A model generated the notes under the pieces. The model did not search any database. It was not told the DNA's origin and worked only from the letters and a program-made list of their open reading frames with translations. This document shows positions 1-7,676 of a stretch of DNA of 58,129 nucleotides, in pieces. The position numbers were made by a program, and so were the translations under genes. Each line of letters begins with the position of its first letter. The first letter of the stretch is position 1. Origin of the DNA: Chitinophaga pinensis (GTDB taxonomy: Bacteria; Bacteroidota; Bacteroidia; Chitinophagales; CAMDFR01). The DNA is taken from NCBI GenBank assembly GCA_945860705.1, contig CAMART010000018.1, forward strand, positions 1-58,129, given 5' to 3'.

Positions 1-1
1 T

Positions 2-187
2 TCTATCACAGTAGGAGTAGCTATTATACTTATTTTTCAGCGCAGCTTTTTCCCTCAAGAGGAAGAAATACTTCATGAACTAAAAGAAGAAGTAGAAGAT
101 GTGATAGTTGGAACAGAGAATATTGATAGAGATATAGAAATGACTCAATGGGATAATGAGTACGAAGAAGATAGTCCTAAAATTTAA
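2..187 (+). CDS. C-terminal end of a membrane protein (partial)
   Basis: Frame 2 is open from the window edge to a TAA at 185-187 and encodes the last 61 residues of a protein that starts upstream. The visible part is one hydrophobic segment (SITVGVAIILIFQ) followed by a highly acidic soluble tail rich in Glu and Asp. Its stop overlaps the ATG of the next gene by one base (TAATG), so the two are probably translationally coupled. Too little is left to name the family. Confidence 0.7.
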   Translation, partial: SITVGVAIILIFQRSFFPQEEEILHELKEEVEDVIVGTENIDRDIEMTQWDNEYEEDSPKI

Positions 188-666
188 TGCCTCTAATTAG
201 TTTATCGATAGATATAAATGCACCAATAGAACGAGTTTTCGATTTGGCAAGAAGCATATACGTACATAAAATCTCCACCAAACATACAAATGAAACAGCC
301 ATAGCAGGTAAGACTTCTGGCTTGATAGAGCTGAATGACACAGTCACTTGGCGAGCTAAACATCTCGGATTTTATCAAACACTTACATCAAAAATTACTC
401 AATACAATAAACCTTATTTTTTTGAAGATTGTATGCTAGAAGGAATATTTGCTGGCTTTCAACACCAACATATCTTTGAAAAAATAGATGATAATAAAAC
501 TATGATGAAAGATGAATTTAATTATACATCTCCATTTGGTATGATAGGAAAAATAGCGGATAAATTATTCTTAGAAAACTATATGCGTAATCTCCTCATC
601 AAAAGAAATGATGTAATTAAAGAAATAGCAGAAGGCGAAGATTGGAGAGAGATATTGAGAGATTAG
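187..666 (+). CDS. SRPBCC (START-like) family protein
   Basis: A 159-residue protein with the opening typical of SRPBCC/START-like ligand-binding folds: a first strand (PLISLSIDINAPIERVFDLA) followed by a helix, a central set of strands and a long C-terminal helix. It resembles the small proteins often annotated as cell-division-inhibitor-like SRPBCC proteins; the fold usually holds a hydrophobic ligand. No signal peptide is seen, so it should be cytoplasmic. The ATG overlaps the stop of the upstream membrane-protein gene. Fold assignment is fairly safe; ligand and role are unknown. Confidence 0.8.
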   Translation: MPLISLSIDINAPIERVFDLARSIYVHKISTKHTNETAIAGKTSGLIELNDTVTWRAKHLGFYQTLTSKITQYNKPYFFEDCMLEGIFAGFQHQHIFEKIDDNKTMMKDEFNYTSPFGMIGKIADKLFLENYMRNLLIKRNDVIKEIAEGEDWREILRD

Positions 667-706
667 AAAAACCTATAGATATGATATATAATGTTAATTA
701 TGTTAA

Positions 707-1111
707 CTAATAGTTTAGCATAAAAAATGCTAAACTTAACCTTAATAAATCAACATATAAAATTAAATAAGGTAACCATATTATTATCCCAATCACTAAT
801 GCCATAAGTGCAAGAATTAGTACCGCACCTGCACTGACATCTTTTGTTTTTCGAGCCCATTCCTCTTGCTCCTTGGTTATTTTGTCTACGATAAGTTCTA
901 GTGCAGTGTTAAATAATTCAGCACTCCATACCAATCCTATACAAATCAATATAATGATAAATTCTATTTTACTAATATGCAGCAGAAGTGAAATAGCTAT
1001 AGCCACAATACCAGCTATGATCTGTATTTTCATATTATTGCCCTCCAGTATTGTTTCATAAATCCCTTTGAATGCAGGTCTAAACGAACGGATGCTTTTC
1101 TTTATGTTCAT
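707..1111 (-). CDS. dgkA: Diacylglycerol kinase family protein (DgkA/undecaprenol kinase type)
   Basis: Small integral-membrane lipid kinase of 134 residues. It shows the family hallmarks: an N-terminal RPAFKGI amphipathic stretch, a first transmembrane segment, then SAELFNTALELIVD with the conserved Glu/Asn residues, a charged loop (KDVSAGAVL) and further transmembrane helices. Members phosphorylate diacylglycerol or undecaprenol, which recycles the lipid carrier of wall and polysaccharide synthesis. The C-terminal tail (about 20 residues after WLPYLIL) is longer than usual. The start overlaps the 3' end of the neighbouring membrane-protein gene by 32 bases, suggesting co-transcription. Substrate (DAG or undecaprenol) cannot be decided from sequence. 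Confidence 0.9.
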   Translation of the reverse strand: MNIKKSIRSFRPAFKGIYETILEGNNMKIQIIAGIVAIAISLLLHISKIEFIIILICIGLVWSAELFNTALELIVDKITKEQEEWARKTKDVSAGAVLILALMALVIGIIIWLPYLILYVDLLRLSLAFFMLNY

Positions 1112-1436
1112 GATTGGTATTTGTTTTTTCGTGTTTGATTTTTTGTTTTTTCAATTGACTGAAATCAGTAGCTTCATTATACCTTACCAAAAATACAGCA
1201 AAAAATAAGAATATAGACAATGCTATCATAGACATATCTTTCCAATATTTTTTATGAACGTAATGAAGTAATAATTGTAGGGACAAGATTGCATAGAATA
1301 TGAGCAATATTTTATAGTTTTCTATTTTGTAAAAATATCTTTGCGCAATGAATATAGATAGATTGATATGAACAAAAGTCAGTATTCTATATCGTGTTTC
1401 TTTATTTGTTATCAGTTCTGTTATTGATGTTTGCAT
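1080..1436 (-). CDS. Small hypothetical membrane protein
   Basis: A 118-residue protein with about three hydrophobic segments (around residues 20-32, 43-58 and 70-85) and a hydrophilic, Lys/His-rich C-terminus (KHEKTNTNHEHKEKHPFV). No recognised family. It lies directly upstream of dgkA on the same strand and overlaps it by 32 bases, so the two are probably one transcript. The ATG at 1434-1436 is preceded by a short tandem repeat. Coding status is supported by the hydrophobic pattern and operon position only. Confidence 0.6.
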   Translation of the reverse strand: MQTSITELITNKETRYRILTFVHINLSIFIAQRYFYKIENYKILLIFYAILSLQLLLHYVHKKYWKDMSMIALSIFLFFAVFLVRYNEATDFSQLKKQKIKHEKTNTNHEHKEKHPFV

Positions 1437-1446
1437 GTTTTTTTAA

Positions 1447-1489
1447 TTTAAGTTAAAAGAATTAAGTTAAATGAATTAAGTTGAAGGAA
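1447..1489. repeat. Three-copy 14-15 bp tandem repeat
   Basis: Three imperfect units of the type AATTAAGTTAAATG follow one another at 1447-1461, 1462-1475 and 1476-1489. They lie just upstream of the start of the 1080-1436 gene. Probably replication slippage in AT-rich spacer. Confidence 0.7.
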
Positions 1490-1522
1490 ATATTTTTTTG
1501 TGTCTTACTACTTACTACTAGA

Positions 1523-1534
1523 TACTTGATACTT
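1523..1534. repeat. Dispersed 12-mer TACTTGATACTT (copy 1)
   Basis: A perfect TACTTGATACTT, embedded in a wider run of ACTACT/ACTTG-like words at 1505-1560. The same 12-mer recurs exactly at 52984-52995 and, as its reverse complement, at 52789-52800. Here it lies just past the stop of the decayed LRR gene, whose last codons are made of the same low-complexity words. Confidence 0.75.
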
Positions 1535-1536
1535 TT

Positions 1537-1761
1537 TCAATAACTTGAATCAGTACTTGTACTACTAAAACTATCGTATCTAGAGTTGTCATTTCTTATG
1601 ATCCATATACTTGGGTTTTTTGATATCAATTGATTGTATATTTTCTCATCTATACCAAAGCATTCTATCTTCTTTAGTTTAGGAAGTGTTAGGAGTATTT
1701 TGCCTAAATCTTCATCGATGCTACTCACTTTTATTTTTTCTAAGTTTTTCAGTTTGCTAAT
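1537..1761 (-). pseudogene. Decayed C-terminal end of a leucine-rich-repeat protein gene
   Basis: The minus-strand frame is open for 75 codons after a TAA (plus-strand 1762-1764) with no ATG; only an internal GTG (1726-1728) could start it. The translation reads ISKLKNLEKIKV then LPKLKKIECFGIDEKIYNQL, the spacing of leucine-rich repeats ending in a C-terminal cap, but with no repeats before the stop. The last residues (SSTSTDSSY) are encoded by a dispersed low-complexity repeat. Best read as the stranded 3' end of an LRR gene of the kind found at 56501-58129. It could alternatively be a very short real gene; that is less likely. Confidence 0.55.
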
Positions 1762-2029
1762 TTAAGGTTTAATCTCAATTGATATAATTAGTTCGTTGAC
1801 AAAATTGACTTTTGGATTTGTGAAGGGTTGGCTTTTTTTCATTTTTCTGTTTGTTTTGTGTTGCTTGTTTTGTTTAGAAATTACTTAGTGGTGTGTCTAA
1901 TGCTCGCAATTTTGTATTTTATACGAGTTGCGATTTTTACTTTCTCAAATATATATATTTTTTTGAATATAGTTGACGAATCTATTTTCGATGCTAGGAG
2001 ACATGCATCGTGTTGGTATAATCTTATTA

Positions 2030-2056
2030 TGTCTGGTGTGTCACCAGCCATGGAAA
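2030..2056 (+). repeat. Solo REP-like hairpin related to the RAYT element ends
   Basis: TGTC, then a perfect stem CTGGTG-TGT-CACCAG (2033-2047), then GCCATGGAAA. The same architecture, TGTC + CGGGTG-TGC-CACCCG + CCATGGAAA, forms the right end of the transposase element at 39328-39353. The stem differs by a compensatory pair change (G-C to T-A at stem position 2), which argues that the hairpin itself is conserved. No transposase lies nearby. Confidence 0.65.
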
Positions 2057-2069
2057 AGGTGGTGGGAAG

Positions 2070-2213
2070 GCTTTGTGAGATTGCTTCGTTTTTAATGCCC
2101 AAAGTCAGCAATAAAACCTCGCAATGACAAGCCGGTATGGAGTGTGAGGCGAAGCCTCACACCACGAAGCATTCGTCATTGCGATGAGGAACGAAGAAGC
2201 AATCTCACAAAGC
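2070..2213. repeat. Large palindromic repeat with nested hairpin (MITE/REP-like)
   Basis: Outer arms GCTTTGTGAGATTGCTTC (2070-2087) and its perfect reverse complement (2196-2213), a second inner pair CGCAATGAC (2120-2128) and GTCATTGCG (2175-2183), and a central perfect hairpin GTGTGAGGC-GAA-GCCTCACAC (2142-2162). Together they form a nested roughly 144-bp palindromic unit with no coding content. From memory, motifs of the type TCATTGCGA...GAAGCAATCTC recur as interspersed repeats in many bacterial genomes; I could not check this. Confidence 0.75.
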
Positions 2214-2283
2214 ACAAGAACTTATACATAATAATTCACTAACTCTATTAAATGAAAAATACTTTTTGTTTAAGTATTTGATT

Positions 2284-2372
2284 GCACCCCCGATAGAAGC
2301 GGTATCCTCTGCCACTCAGTAAGGCAGAGATATAAGCGTCCCGAACATTCGGGAAGCGGGTGTATTTGGTGC
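2284..2372. repeat. Structured intergenic element
   Basis: Nested inverted repeats: outer GCACC (2284-2288)/GGTGC (2368-2372) or CACCC/GGGTG, a hairpin CTCTGCC (2307-2313)/GGCAGAG (2323-2329) extended by TAT/ATA, and a perfect palindrome TCCCGAA-CA-TTCGGGA (2339-2354). It sits 31 bases beyond the stop of the large minus-strand gene and may act in its 3' end formation, although no U-tract follows. The GATAGAAGCGG... core resembles interspersed elements I recall from other Bacteroidota; unverified. Confidence 0.55.
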
Positions 2373-2402
2373 CCTAATTTTTATTTGATTTATAATTCTC
2401 CC

Positions 2403-5400
2403 CTAAAAATCTAAATTGAAACTCAGGTGCAATCTTGGGCTAGTGATTTTGGCACCATCGTAGCCCCAAGCCAAATCGGCTCTTACAAAATATCCAAATA
2501 TAGTAGTGCGCAGTCCAGCACCAAATCCGCTTACTATCGGATTTCTTTTTTGATAGATGGTCACCGTCACTGGTGAAGTCTCGGGTACTCGTATCACATT
2601 TTTGAAGAGAGGATTATTATTATTGAATGGAGTGAGTCCTTCCCAAGCCGTGCCCACATCTGTAAATCCTACGAGTTGGAAGTTTTTGATGAGTTCACTT
2701 CTACTATTGATATTAAATAAACTACTGAAAACAGGGATGCGTATTTCTGCATTGATGAGTGCATACGAGTTTCCGTTACGGATGTTTTGGTCAAAGCCAC
2801 GCATATCTGTAGCTAAGCTTTGGAAGGCATAGTTGTAGCCATTATTGATAGGTGTAGTAGTATTGAATCTTGGTGCTATAGCTCCATCTACATTACCTAG
2901 ATAATAAATCATTTTTCTAGTACCTACAGAAGTGCTCCACGAAAAGCGAGTAGCCAATATGATGTTTTTATAGAGTTTTTCGTAGTGACGAATATCTGCA
3001 CCGATGATACCAAAATAGGCATTGTTCCATCTAGGTAGTTTCATAGAAAATGACTCCGATATTTTAGTATCGGCAGTAGGTATTTCTTTATGCCATTCGG
3101 TAAATATTTTTAGGCGCGTGCCTCTTCTAAGATTGGTAGCCAGTACAAATGTATTGTCAAATACATAGTCAATTTTTAGTGAAGTCCAGTTGGTAGCATA
3201 GTTAGTGAGTGCGAGTGATTGTTCGTTTTCGGCTCTGTATACAAACTTATCGTTTCTATATCCAAAACCAAATCGGATGCTCTGCAATAAATCAATTGGA
3301 TATTTGCATTGTATCTCTGCATAGTTGGTTTTTATTTTGTAGTTGAGTGGTAGATTTGCTCCACTCAAAACAATAGTATCAAAAGGGACCGTATTATCTT
3401 CAGATTGCATGGGTCTGCTACTTCTATAGTAAGTATATTTGGTATCGAGTCTTTTCTTCAGATTTTCATAACTCAAAAAATACTCCGTACCATTAAAACT
3501 AGAAGGGATTCTAAAACCACCCGTGATTCTATAGTTTTCCATCAGGTCTACAATTCCTAGCTTGATCAAACCACCGATAGCAGGCATATTGGGTGCAGGA
3601 TTTTTTGGGTTGAATACATTGTATCTAGTTACCAAAAGTGAATTGTCTAATTGTGCAGCTATTTTGTCGGTCATCATTTTCACTATGTAGGGTCTTTGTT
3701 TAGAAAACCTAAATACCCCTCCAGTAGTAGATACAGAGCCATTGCTATTGTATGATAGACTACGTTGTATATTGAAATTGATGATAGAATCTTGTGCAGG
3801 ATTTTGAGCGATAAAATCAAATTCGCTTTGGAAATAATTTCTTGATGTATTGTTATTCTCTGTTGAGTTATTGCTCGGATTTACTTGTATGACTTCCGTA
3901 GTATCTCTATATTCAAATATGATCACTTCATCTTTATCTTCTTTTTCAGCTATCTTCTGTGAGTCTTCTTTGGTTCGGATATAGTTGAGTTTAAAAGCAT
4001 TTACATTTTTGATAGTAGAGAAAGTAGTGTCTATATCTGTTCTATATAGTTTGTATTTGATACCATCAAAATGCCAGCTATTTACTTTGTTGTTTTCAAA
4101 ATTGATACTTTGATCGAGTATGCCATTACTCATATTGCTGATGCATACTGGTGTGCCCATAAGTTTGTTTACTGGGAAAATACGATTGCTATCAATACGT
4201 ATAGCACTCATTTCTATAAACGAATCGAGATATTGTTCTTCATGAATCAAAAGAGAATCAGAAAAATTTTCTACCGTATCTGTATAGTACATCATCTTGC
4301 CTGTAAACCAATATTTACTTTCTATTTTAGATACATATCTATTAGCTATTCCAGATTCATTGCTGATATAAGAAAAATATTGGTCATTAAAATTTTCGAT
4401 ACCATATACTTCACTCCACATAGATTGGTTGGTGATTTGTGCGTAGTAGTTGGGAGTATATATAGGACTATAAAAAAATAAATTCATTGGCCCAAGTGGC
4501 AATTCTTTTTCAAGTTTTTCATTTCGTATAGTATCGCTTCTTCTATTACTTTTAAAAACAATGCCTCTAAACTCATCTGTGCTTATAAATTTAGGGTCTA
4601 GGTCATCCCAAAAATCATTGGTGAGTGGTGTAGTAGTGGTACTTTTGATATCGTAACTAAAAATATCGCATTGTCCTTTTTGTGCCGCAGAAAATAATAA
4701 AGTACCTTTATCTGAGCCGTAGTTCATACTATATACTTTCTGAAACTTGGTGATAGGTTTTACAGTTTTCTTTTTTGTTTTGATATCGTGTTGAAGTAGT
4801 TTTATTTTATCTCTTTTTTCATAAACTATAGAAAGCTTTGTGCCGTTGGGTTCCCATGCTATCAAAGGATAAGAATTATCGGTAAGTAATGTTCTAGTTC
4901 TATGTCCAAACCTAAAAAGTACTTTTGATTTTTTTTCTTTAGTGTTGTATACATACACTTTTTTTCTACCAAATTCATCGCTACTATAAGCTATGTTTTT
5001 ACCGTCAGTACTGGTTTCTAGGTTGAAGTAGGTAGTGTTTTTCTTCGTTTTTATATCTACTAAATTACTTTTAGCAAGTGTCTCAGTATTTTCATTGATA
5101 GGTGCATATCTACTTACATAATACTTCATACATTTATTGAGCATTTCATTCATAGAGCTACCCAGAGCATAGTCAAAAGCGGCGTTGATATTTTTCGGAT
5201 TTACTTTTACTATATATAATAGGTTGCTGATGGCTTCTTCGCCGTATACTTGTTTTACGAAATTCCAAAAAGCTTTACCAAAAAAATTCAATTCAGCACC
5301 TTCTAGTCTTTTAAATTTAGCATATCTTTTTTTCTCAATACCAGCTTTTAGTTTATTGTCATCACTGGGAGTCCAGTCTTTACCCATGTATTGAATCAGT

Positions 5401-5939
5401 CCATCAGAAAACCAAGTTGGAATATTTGGGCTTACTACATTTTGCATCACCTCTTGAAAATTGGTGCCTTGTGACATTTTTTGAATAAAAATACTGGTGA
5501 TGCCCTGTCTGATTTGTTCTCTTAGGTGATTGTGATTGCCATCAAAGTATACAAATATTTTGTTGGCTACTATTTTCACATTGCCACCTATATTTTGCTC
5601 ATCTTGGTATATGCCTATATTGGTCATGTTTGCATCACTTATATCGGTATATACGAGTATGTCTATTTTGCTTTTAAAATTTAAATCTAAAATAGTATTG
5701 AGGTCTTTGTATTCTTTCTCTGCATCTAAGATTACAAATTTTCCTAAATCTTGATTGCCAATATAAAAGTAGGTATTGAAGTGATCGGTTTCGTAGAAGC
5801 TCCATTCAAACCCATGATACTGCACTCTATTTTGACCAAATGTGACGGTAGAAGATTGAGCAAATGAAGTGCTCAGTTGTATAATACAACCACACAATAA
5901 GAAAAATCTAATTAAAAAATGTTCTTTAAAAATCTTCAT
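2403..5939 (-). CDS. Giant outer-membrane protein: MA-like domain, TolB-type propeller, BamA-like barrel
   Basis: About 1178 residues. A signal peptide (MKIFKEHFLIRFFLLCGC...SFAQ) supports the ATG at 5937-5939 over an in-frame start nine codons earlier. Domains in order: a peptidase-MA-like N-terminal region (about 30-280, with IPTWFSDGLIQYMG), a WD40/TolB-like beta-propeller (about 300-560), a low-complexity linker, and a C-terminal outer-membrane beta-barrel (about 820-1178) ending in the terminal Phe typical of BamA/TamA-like barrels. The HExxH motif of active MA metallopeptidases is not seen; the matching helix reads HLREQIRQG, so it may be non-catalytic. Membrane-protein assembly or surface display is plausible, but function is unknown. 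Confidence 0.85.
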   Translation of the reverse strand: MKIFKEHFLIRFFLLCGCIIQLSTSFAQSSTVTFGQNRVQYHGFEWSFYETDHFNTYFYIGNQDLGKFVILDAEKEYKDLNTILDLNFKSKIDILVYTDISDANMTNIGIYQDEQNIGGNVKIVANKIFVYFDGNHNHLREQIRQGITSIFIQKMSQGTNFQEVMQNVVSPNIPTWFSDGLIQYMGKDWTPSDDNKLKAGIEKKRYAKFKRLEGAELNFFGKAFWNFVKQVYGEEAISNLLYIVKVNPKNINAAFDYALGSSMNEMLNKCMKYYVSRYAPINENTETLAKSNLVDIKTKKNTTYFNLETSTDGKNIAYSSDEFGRKKVYVYNTKEKKSKVLFRFGHRTRTLLTDNSYPLIAWEPNGTKLSIVYEKRDKIKLLQHDIKTKKKTVKPITKFQKVYSMNYGSDKGTLLFSAAQKGQCDIFSYDIKSTTTTPLTNDFWDDLDPKFISTDEFRGIVFKSNRRSDTIRNEKLEKELPLGPMNLFFYSPIYTPNYYAQITNQSMWSEVYGIENFNDQYFSYISNESGIANRYVSKIESKYWFTGKMMYYTDTVENFSDSLLIHEEQYLDSFIEMSAIRIDSNRIFPVNKLMGTPVCISNMSNGILDQSINFENNKVNSWHFDGIKYKLYRTDIDTTFSTIKNVNAFKLNYIRTKEDSQKIAEKEDKDEVIIFEYRDTTEVIQVNPSNNSTENNNTSRNYFQSEFDFIAQNPAQDSIINFNIQRSLSYNSNGSVSTTGGVFRFSKQRPYIVKMMTDKIAAQLDNSLLVTRYNVFNPKNPAPNMPAIGGLIKLGIVDLMENYRITGGFRIPSSFNGTEYFLSYENLKKRLDTKYTYYRSSRPMQSEDNTVPFDTIVLSGANLPLNYKIKTNYAEIQCKYPIDLLQSIRFGFGYRNDKFVYRAENEQSLALTNYATNWTSLKIDYVFDNTFVLATNLRRGTRLKIFTEWHKEIPTADTKISESFSMKLPRWNNAYFGIIGADIRHYEKLYKNIILATRFSWSTSVGTRKMIYYLGNVDGAIAPRFNTTTPINNGYNYAFQSLATDMRGFDQNIRNGNSYALINAEIRIPVFSSLFNINSRSELIKNFQLVGFTDVGTAWEGLTPFNNNNPLFKNVIRVPETSPVTVTIYQKRNPIVSGFGAGLRTTIFGYFVRADLAWGYDGAKITSPRLHLSFNLDF

Positions 5940-6009
5940 TGGCTCTTTTAAAAAAAATAAATTCAAAGCTTCTATCTTTACTACTTATAAATTTCGAATA
6001 CTAAAAATA

Positions 6010-6017
6010 CAAAAATA
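6010..6017 (-). promoter_or_regulatory. Possible -7 box (TATTTTTG)
   Basis: Matches the Bacteroidota housekeeping -7 consensus TAnnTTTG on the minus strand, about 70 bases upstream of the large outer-membrane gene. No clear TTTG -33 box was found, and such words are common in AT-rich spacers. Confidence 0.35.
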
Positions 6018-6019
6018 GC

Positions 6020-6670
6020 ATGATAAAGGTTCATTATTTTACTTTTAATCCTTTTCAAGAAAATACATATATATTATTTGATGAAACTAAGGAATGTATC
6101 ATCATCGATCCTGGCTGTGGTGATGGCAATGAACGCAAAGCACTAGAACACTATATCAATCAAGAAAAACTGAAACCAGTAAAGCTGATAAATACCCACT
6201 GCCATATAGACCATGTGCTTGGAAATAAATGGGTTGCAGAAAAATATGGTATAGATTTGTATATGCATGAAGAGGATTTGAAAAACCTAAAAGCTACGGT
6301 GGCATATGCATCGGTATTTGGGATGCAATGCGATGAATCTCCAGAACCCAAAGTGTATCTTAATGAAGGCGACATAGTTACGTTTGGCGATTCGGTTTTA
6401 GATGTATTGTTTACACCTGGTCATTCGCCTGGCAGTATCAGTCTTTATGCTAAAAACGAAGGCTTTGTGGTAGCAGGAGATGTGCTTTTTAGAGAAAGTA
6501 TAGGCAGAACTGACCTCCCAGGAGGCAATATGAATACACTTTTAGAGGCTATAAAAACTAAATTATTTACGTTGCCAGATGAGACCATTATCCTCAGTGG
6601 ACATGGAGAACAGACAACAATTGCACACGAAAAAAGACATAATCCGTTTTTAACCCAAATTACGCAATAG
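6020..6670 (+). CDS. MBL-fold metallo-hydrolase (glyoxalase II-like)
   Basis: A 216-residue metallo-beta-lactamase-fold enzyme. The metal-binding motif THCHIDH (residues 59-65) is intact, followed by the second His in TPGHSPGS (about 134), an Asp in VAGDVLF and the final His in LSGHGEQT. Length and motif order match the small glyoxalase-II-like hydrolases (YcbL-type) that cleave thioesters such as S-lactoylglutathione. No signal peptide; cytoplasmic. In a bacillithiol organism (see bshA at 43386-44516) the natural substrate could be a different thiol ester. Stands alone, divergent from the outer-membrane gene. Confidence 0.9.
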   Translation: MIKVHYFTFNPFQENTYILFDETKECIIIDPGCGDGNERKALEHYINQEKLKPVKLINTHCHIDHVLGNKWVAEKYGIDLYMHEEDLKNLKATVAYASVFGMQCDESPEPKVYLNEGDIVTFGDSVLDVLFTPGHSPGSISLYAKNEGFVVAGDVLFRESIGRTDLPGGNMNTLLEAIKTKLFTLPDETIILSGHGEQTTIAHEKRHNPFLTQITQ

Positions 6671-6677
6671 GATTTGA

Positions 6678-6802
6678 GTCCCGAAACTTCGGGACGAGAA
6701 TTCTAGTGAGTTAGTTGGGTTTACCCCGATTTAGAAGTTGTTGTCAATATTTACAAAATAATGATATACAACTTCTTAATCGTTTCAGCATTTTTAATGC
6801 TG
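6678..6802. repeat. Cluster of palindromes between MBL hydrolase and DUF4197-like gene
   Basis: Perfect palindrome GTCCCGAA-AC-TTCGGGAC (6678-6695), sharing its CCCGAA core with the element at 2339-2354; a 15-bp inverted repeat with one mismatch, CGATTTAGAAGTTGT (6727-6741) against 6768-6782; and a hairpin CAGCATT-TTT-AATGCTG (6786-6802). The first may serve as a transcript end for the hydrolase, though no T-run follows. The rest looks like a decayed interspersed element. The spacer 6671-6928 holds no gene. Confidence 0.6.
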
Positions 6803-6928
6803 AATCTGGGTTTAAATGAGGCTTCAAGCCAATTTTTAGATTAAATTTTGTACCATTTGCAACCAATTTACTTGTTTTTAACTCTATGGTTTATTAACTT
6901 TACAAATAAGTATTTCAAATAGAAGCAA

Positions 6929-7618
6929 ATGTTACGATTTTTTACTGTTTTAATTTTTACTGTGTTTTTGGCAATTAGTTTTAATTCATGCCGAAAACTA
7001 CAAAATTTTATACCCGAAGACATAGCTAAACAAGCTATAATGCAAACGCTGGAATATAGCGCTGATACAGCAGATGAACAATCTCAAAATGATGTATTGA
7101 TGAATGCTAGTGCTTCTACAAAAATTGCATTCCCACAATCTGATTTGATATCAGTTAGTGTTCTAAACAAATTTCCTACAGGTACTGCAGCATTGACAGT
7201 TGTAGAGACTAGCATAAATACAGAATCCAATAAATTATCTAAAGATTTAAATGTATTTATAGATGATGCTACTATAGAACTTATATTTGATGATGTGTAC
7301 AATATGGTGTATACAGATGATGCAGTAGCTACAGCATATCTGAATGAGCAAAAATCTGAACAACTTAAAAGAGATTTTACTACATATTTAGCTCAAAAAA
7401 TACGCGGTAGTCAATTAGAGAGTTCCATAATAGATTTTCAAAATTCGTATAATTCGTATAATGGCCCTGCGGTTCTTACTCAAGACCCTGCTACCTATTT
7501 AGCTGAAAAAATAATAGAAAGATATTTTTACCTCATGTCACTTGAAGAAGTAAAAATTCGTACCGATAAATCACATCAAAGAAGTGATGTTTTACAACAA
7601 GTTTTTGGAGATAATTAG
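6929..7618 (+). CDS. Putative lipoprotein, DUF4197-like
   Basis: A 229-residue protein with a lipoprotein signal (hydrophobic N-terminus ending ISFNSC, Cys21). The body resembles the DUF4197 family: an FPQ-containing N-terminal helix region, then DDVYNMVYTDDAVATAYLN followed by a Leu/Phe-rich helix (QLKRDFTTYLAQKI), matching the family's Asp-Ala-x-x-(A)AT-x-YL core. The match is divergent and from memory. DUF4197 proteins have no established function. Predicted periplasmic, anchored to a membrane. Confidence 0.65.
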   Translation: MLRFFTVLIFTVFLAISFNSCRKLQNFIPEDIAKQAIMQTLEYSADTADEQSQNDVLMNASASTKIAFPQSDLISVSVLNKFPTGTAALTVVETSINTESNKLSKDLNVFIDDATIELIFDDVYNMVYTDDAVATAYLNEQKSEQLKRDFTTYLAQKIRGSQLESSIIDFQNSYNSYNGPAVLTQDPATYLAEKIIERYFYLMSLEEVKIRTDKSHQRSDVLQQVFGDN

Positions 7619-7659
7619 AATCATTTAATTAAACTTTACGTTTAGTTTTTTTTATCACG

Positions 7660-7667
7660 TATTTTTG
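7660..7667 (+). promoter_or_regulatory. Possible -7 box (TATTTTTG) for rlmL
   Basis: TATTTTTG matches TAnnTTTG and lies ten bases before the rlmL ATG, which would give a very short leader. A weak TTTA lies about 21 bases upstream. Supported by motif only. Confidence 0.4.
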
Positions 7668-7676
7668 CAATAATAT

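Larger units (their letters stand above)
1762..2402. other. Gene-free, repeat-rich spacer
   Basis: About 640 bases with no believable gene. It holds a solo REP hairpin (2030-2056), a large inverted repeat with a central hairpin (2070-2213) and a further structured element (2284-2372) next to the 3' end of the large outer-membrane gene. Two short open frames here (1828-2127 plus, 1881-2111 minus) read straight through the repeats and are probably accidental. Confidence 0.7.

Noticed and set aside
1441-1560. CRISPR-like tandem repeats
   Set aside because: Units are 14 bp with no spacers; simple slippage.
1881-2111. Possible 76-residue minus-strand gene
   Set aside because: Starts inside the palindrome and reads back through the REP; a repeat artefact.
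1828-2127. Possible 99-residue plus-strand gene in the repeat-rich spacer
   Set aside because: It reads through the REP hairpin and the palindromic unit, has a skewed Phe/Leu/Val composition and no family resemblance.
6671-6928. tRNA or small RNA gene in the spacer
   Set aside because: No T-loop or acceptor-stem pattern; the inverted repeats do not fit a cloverleaf.
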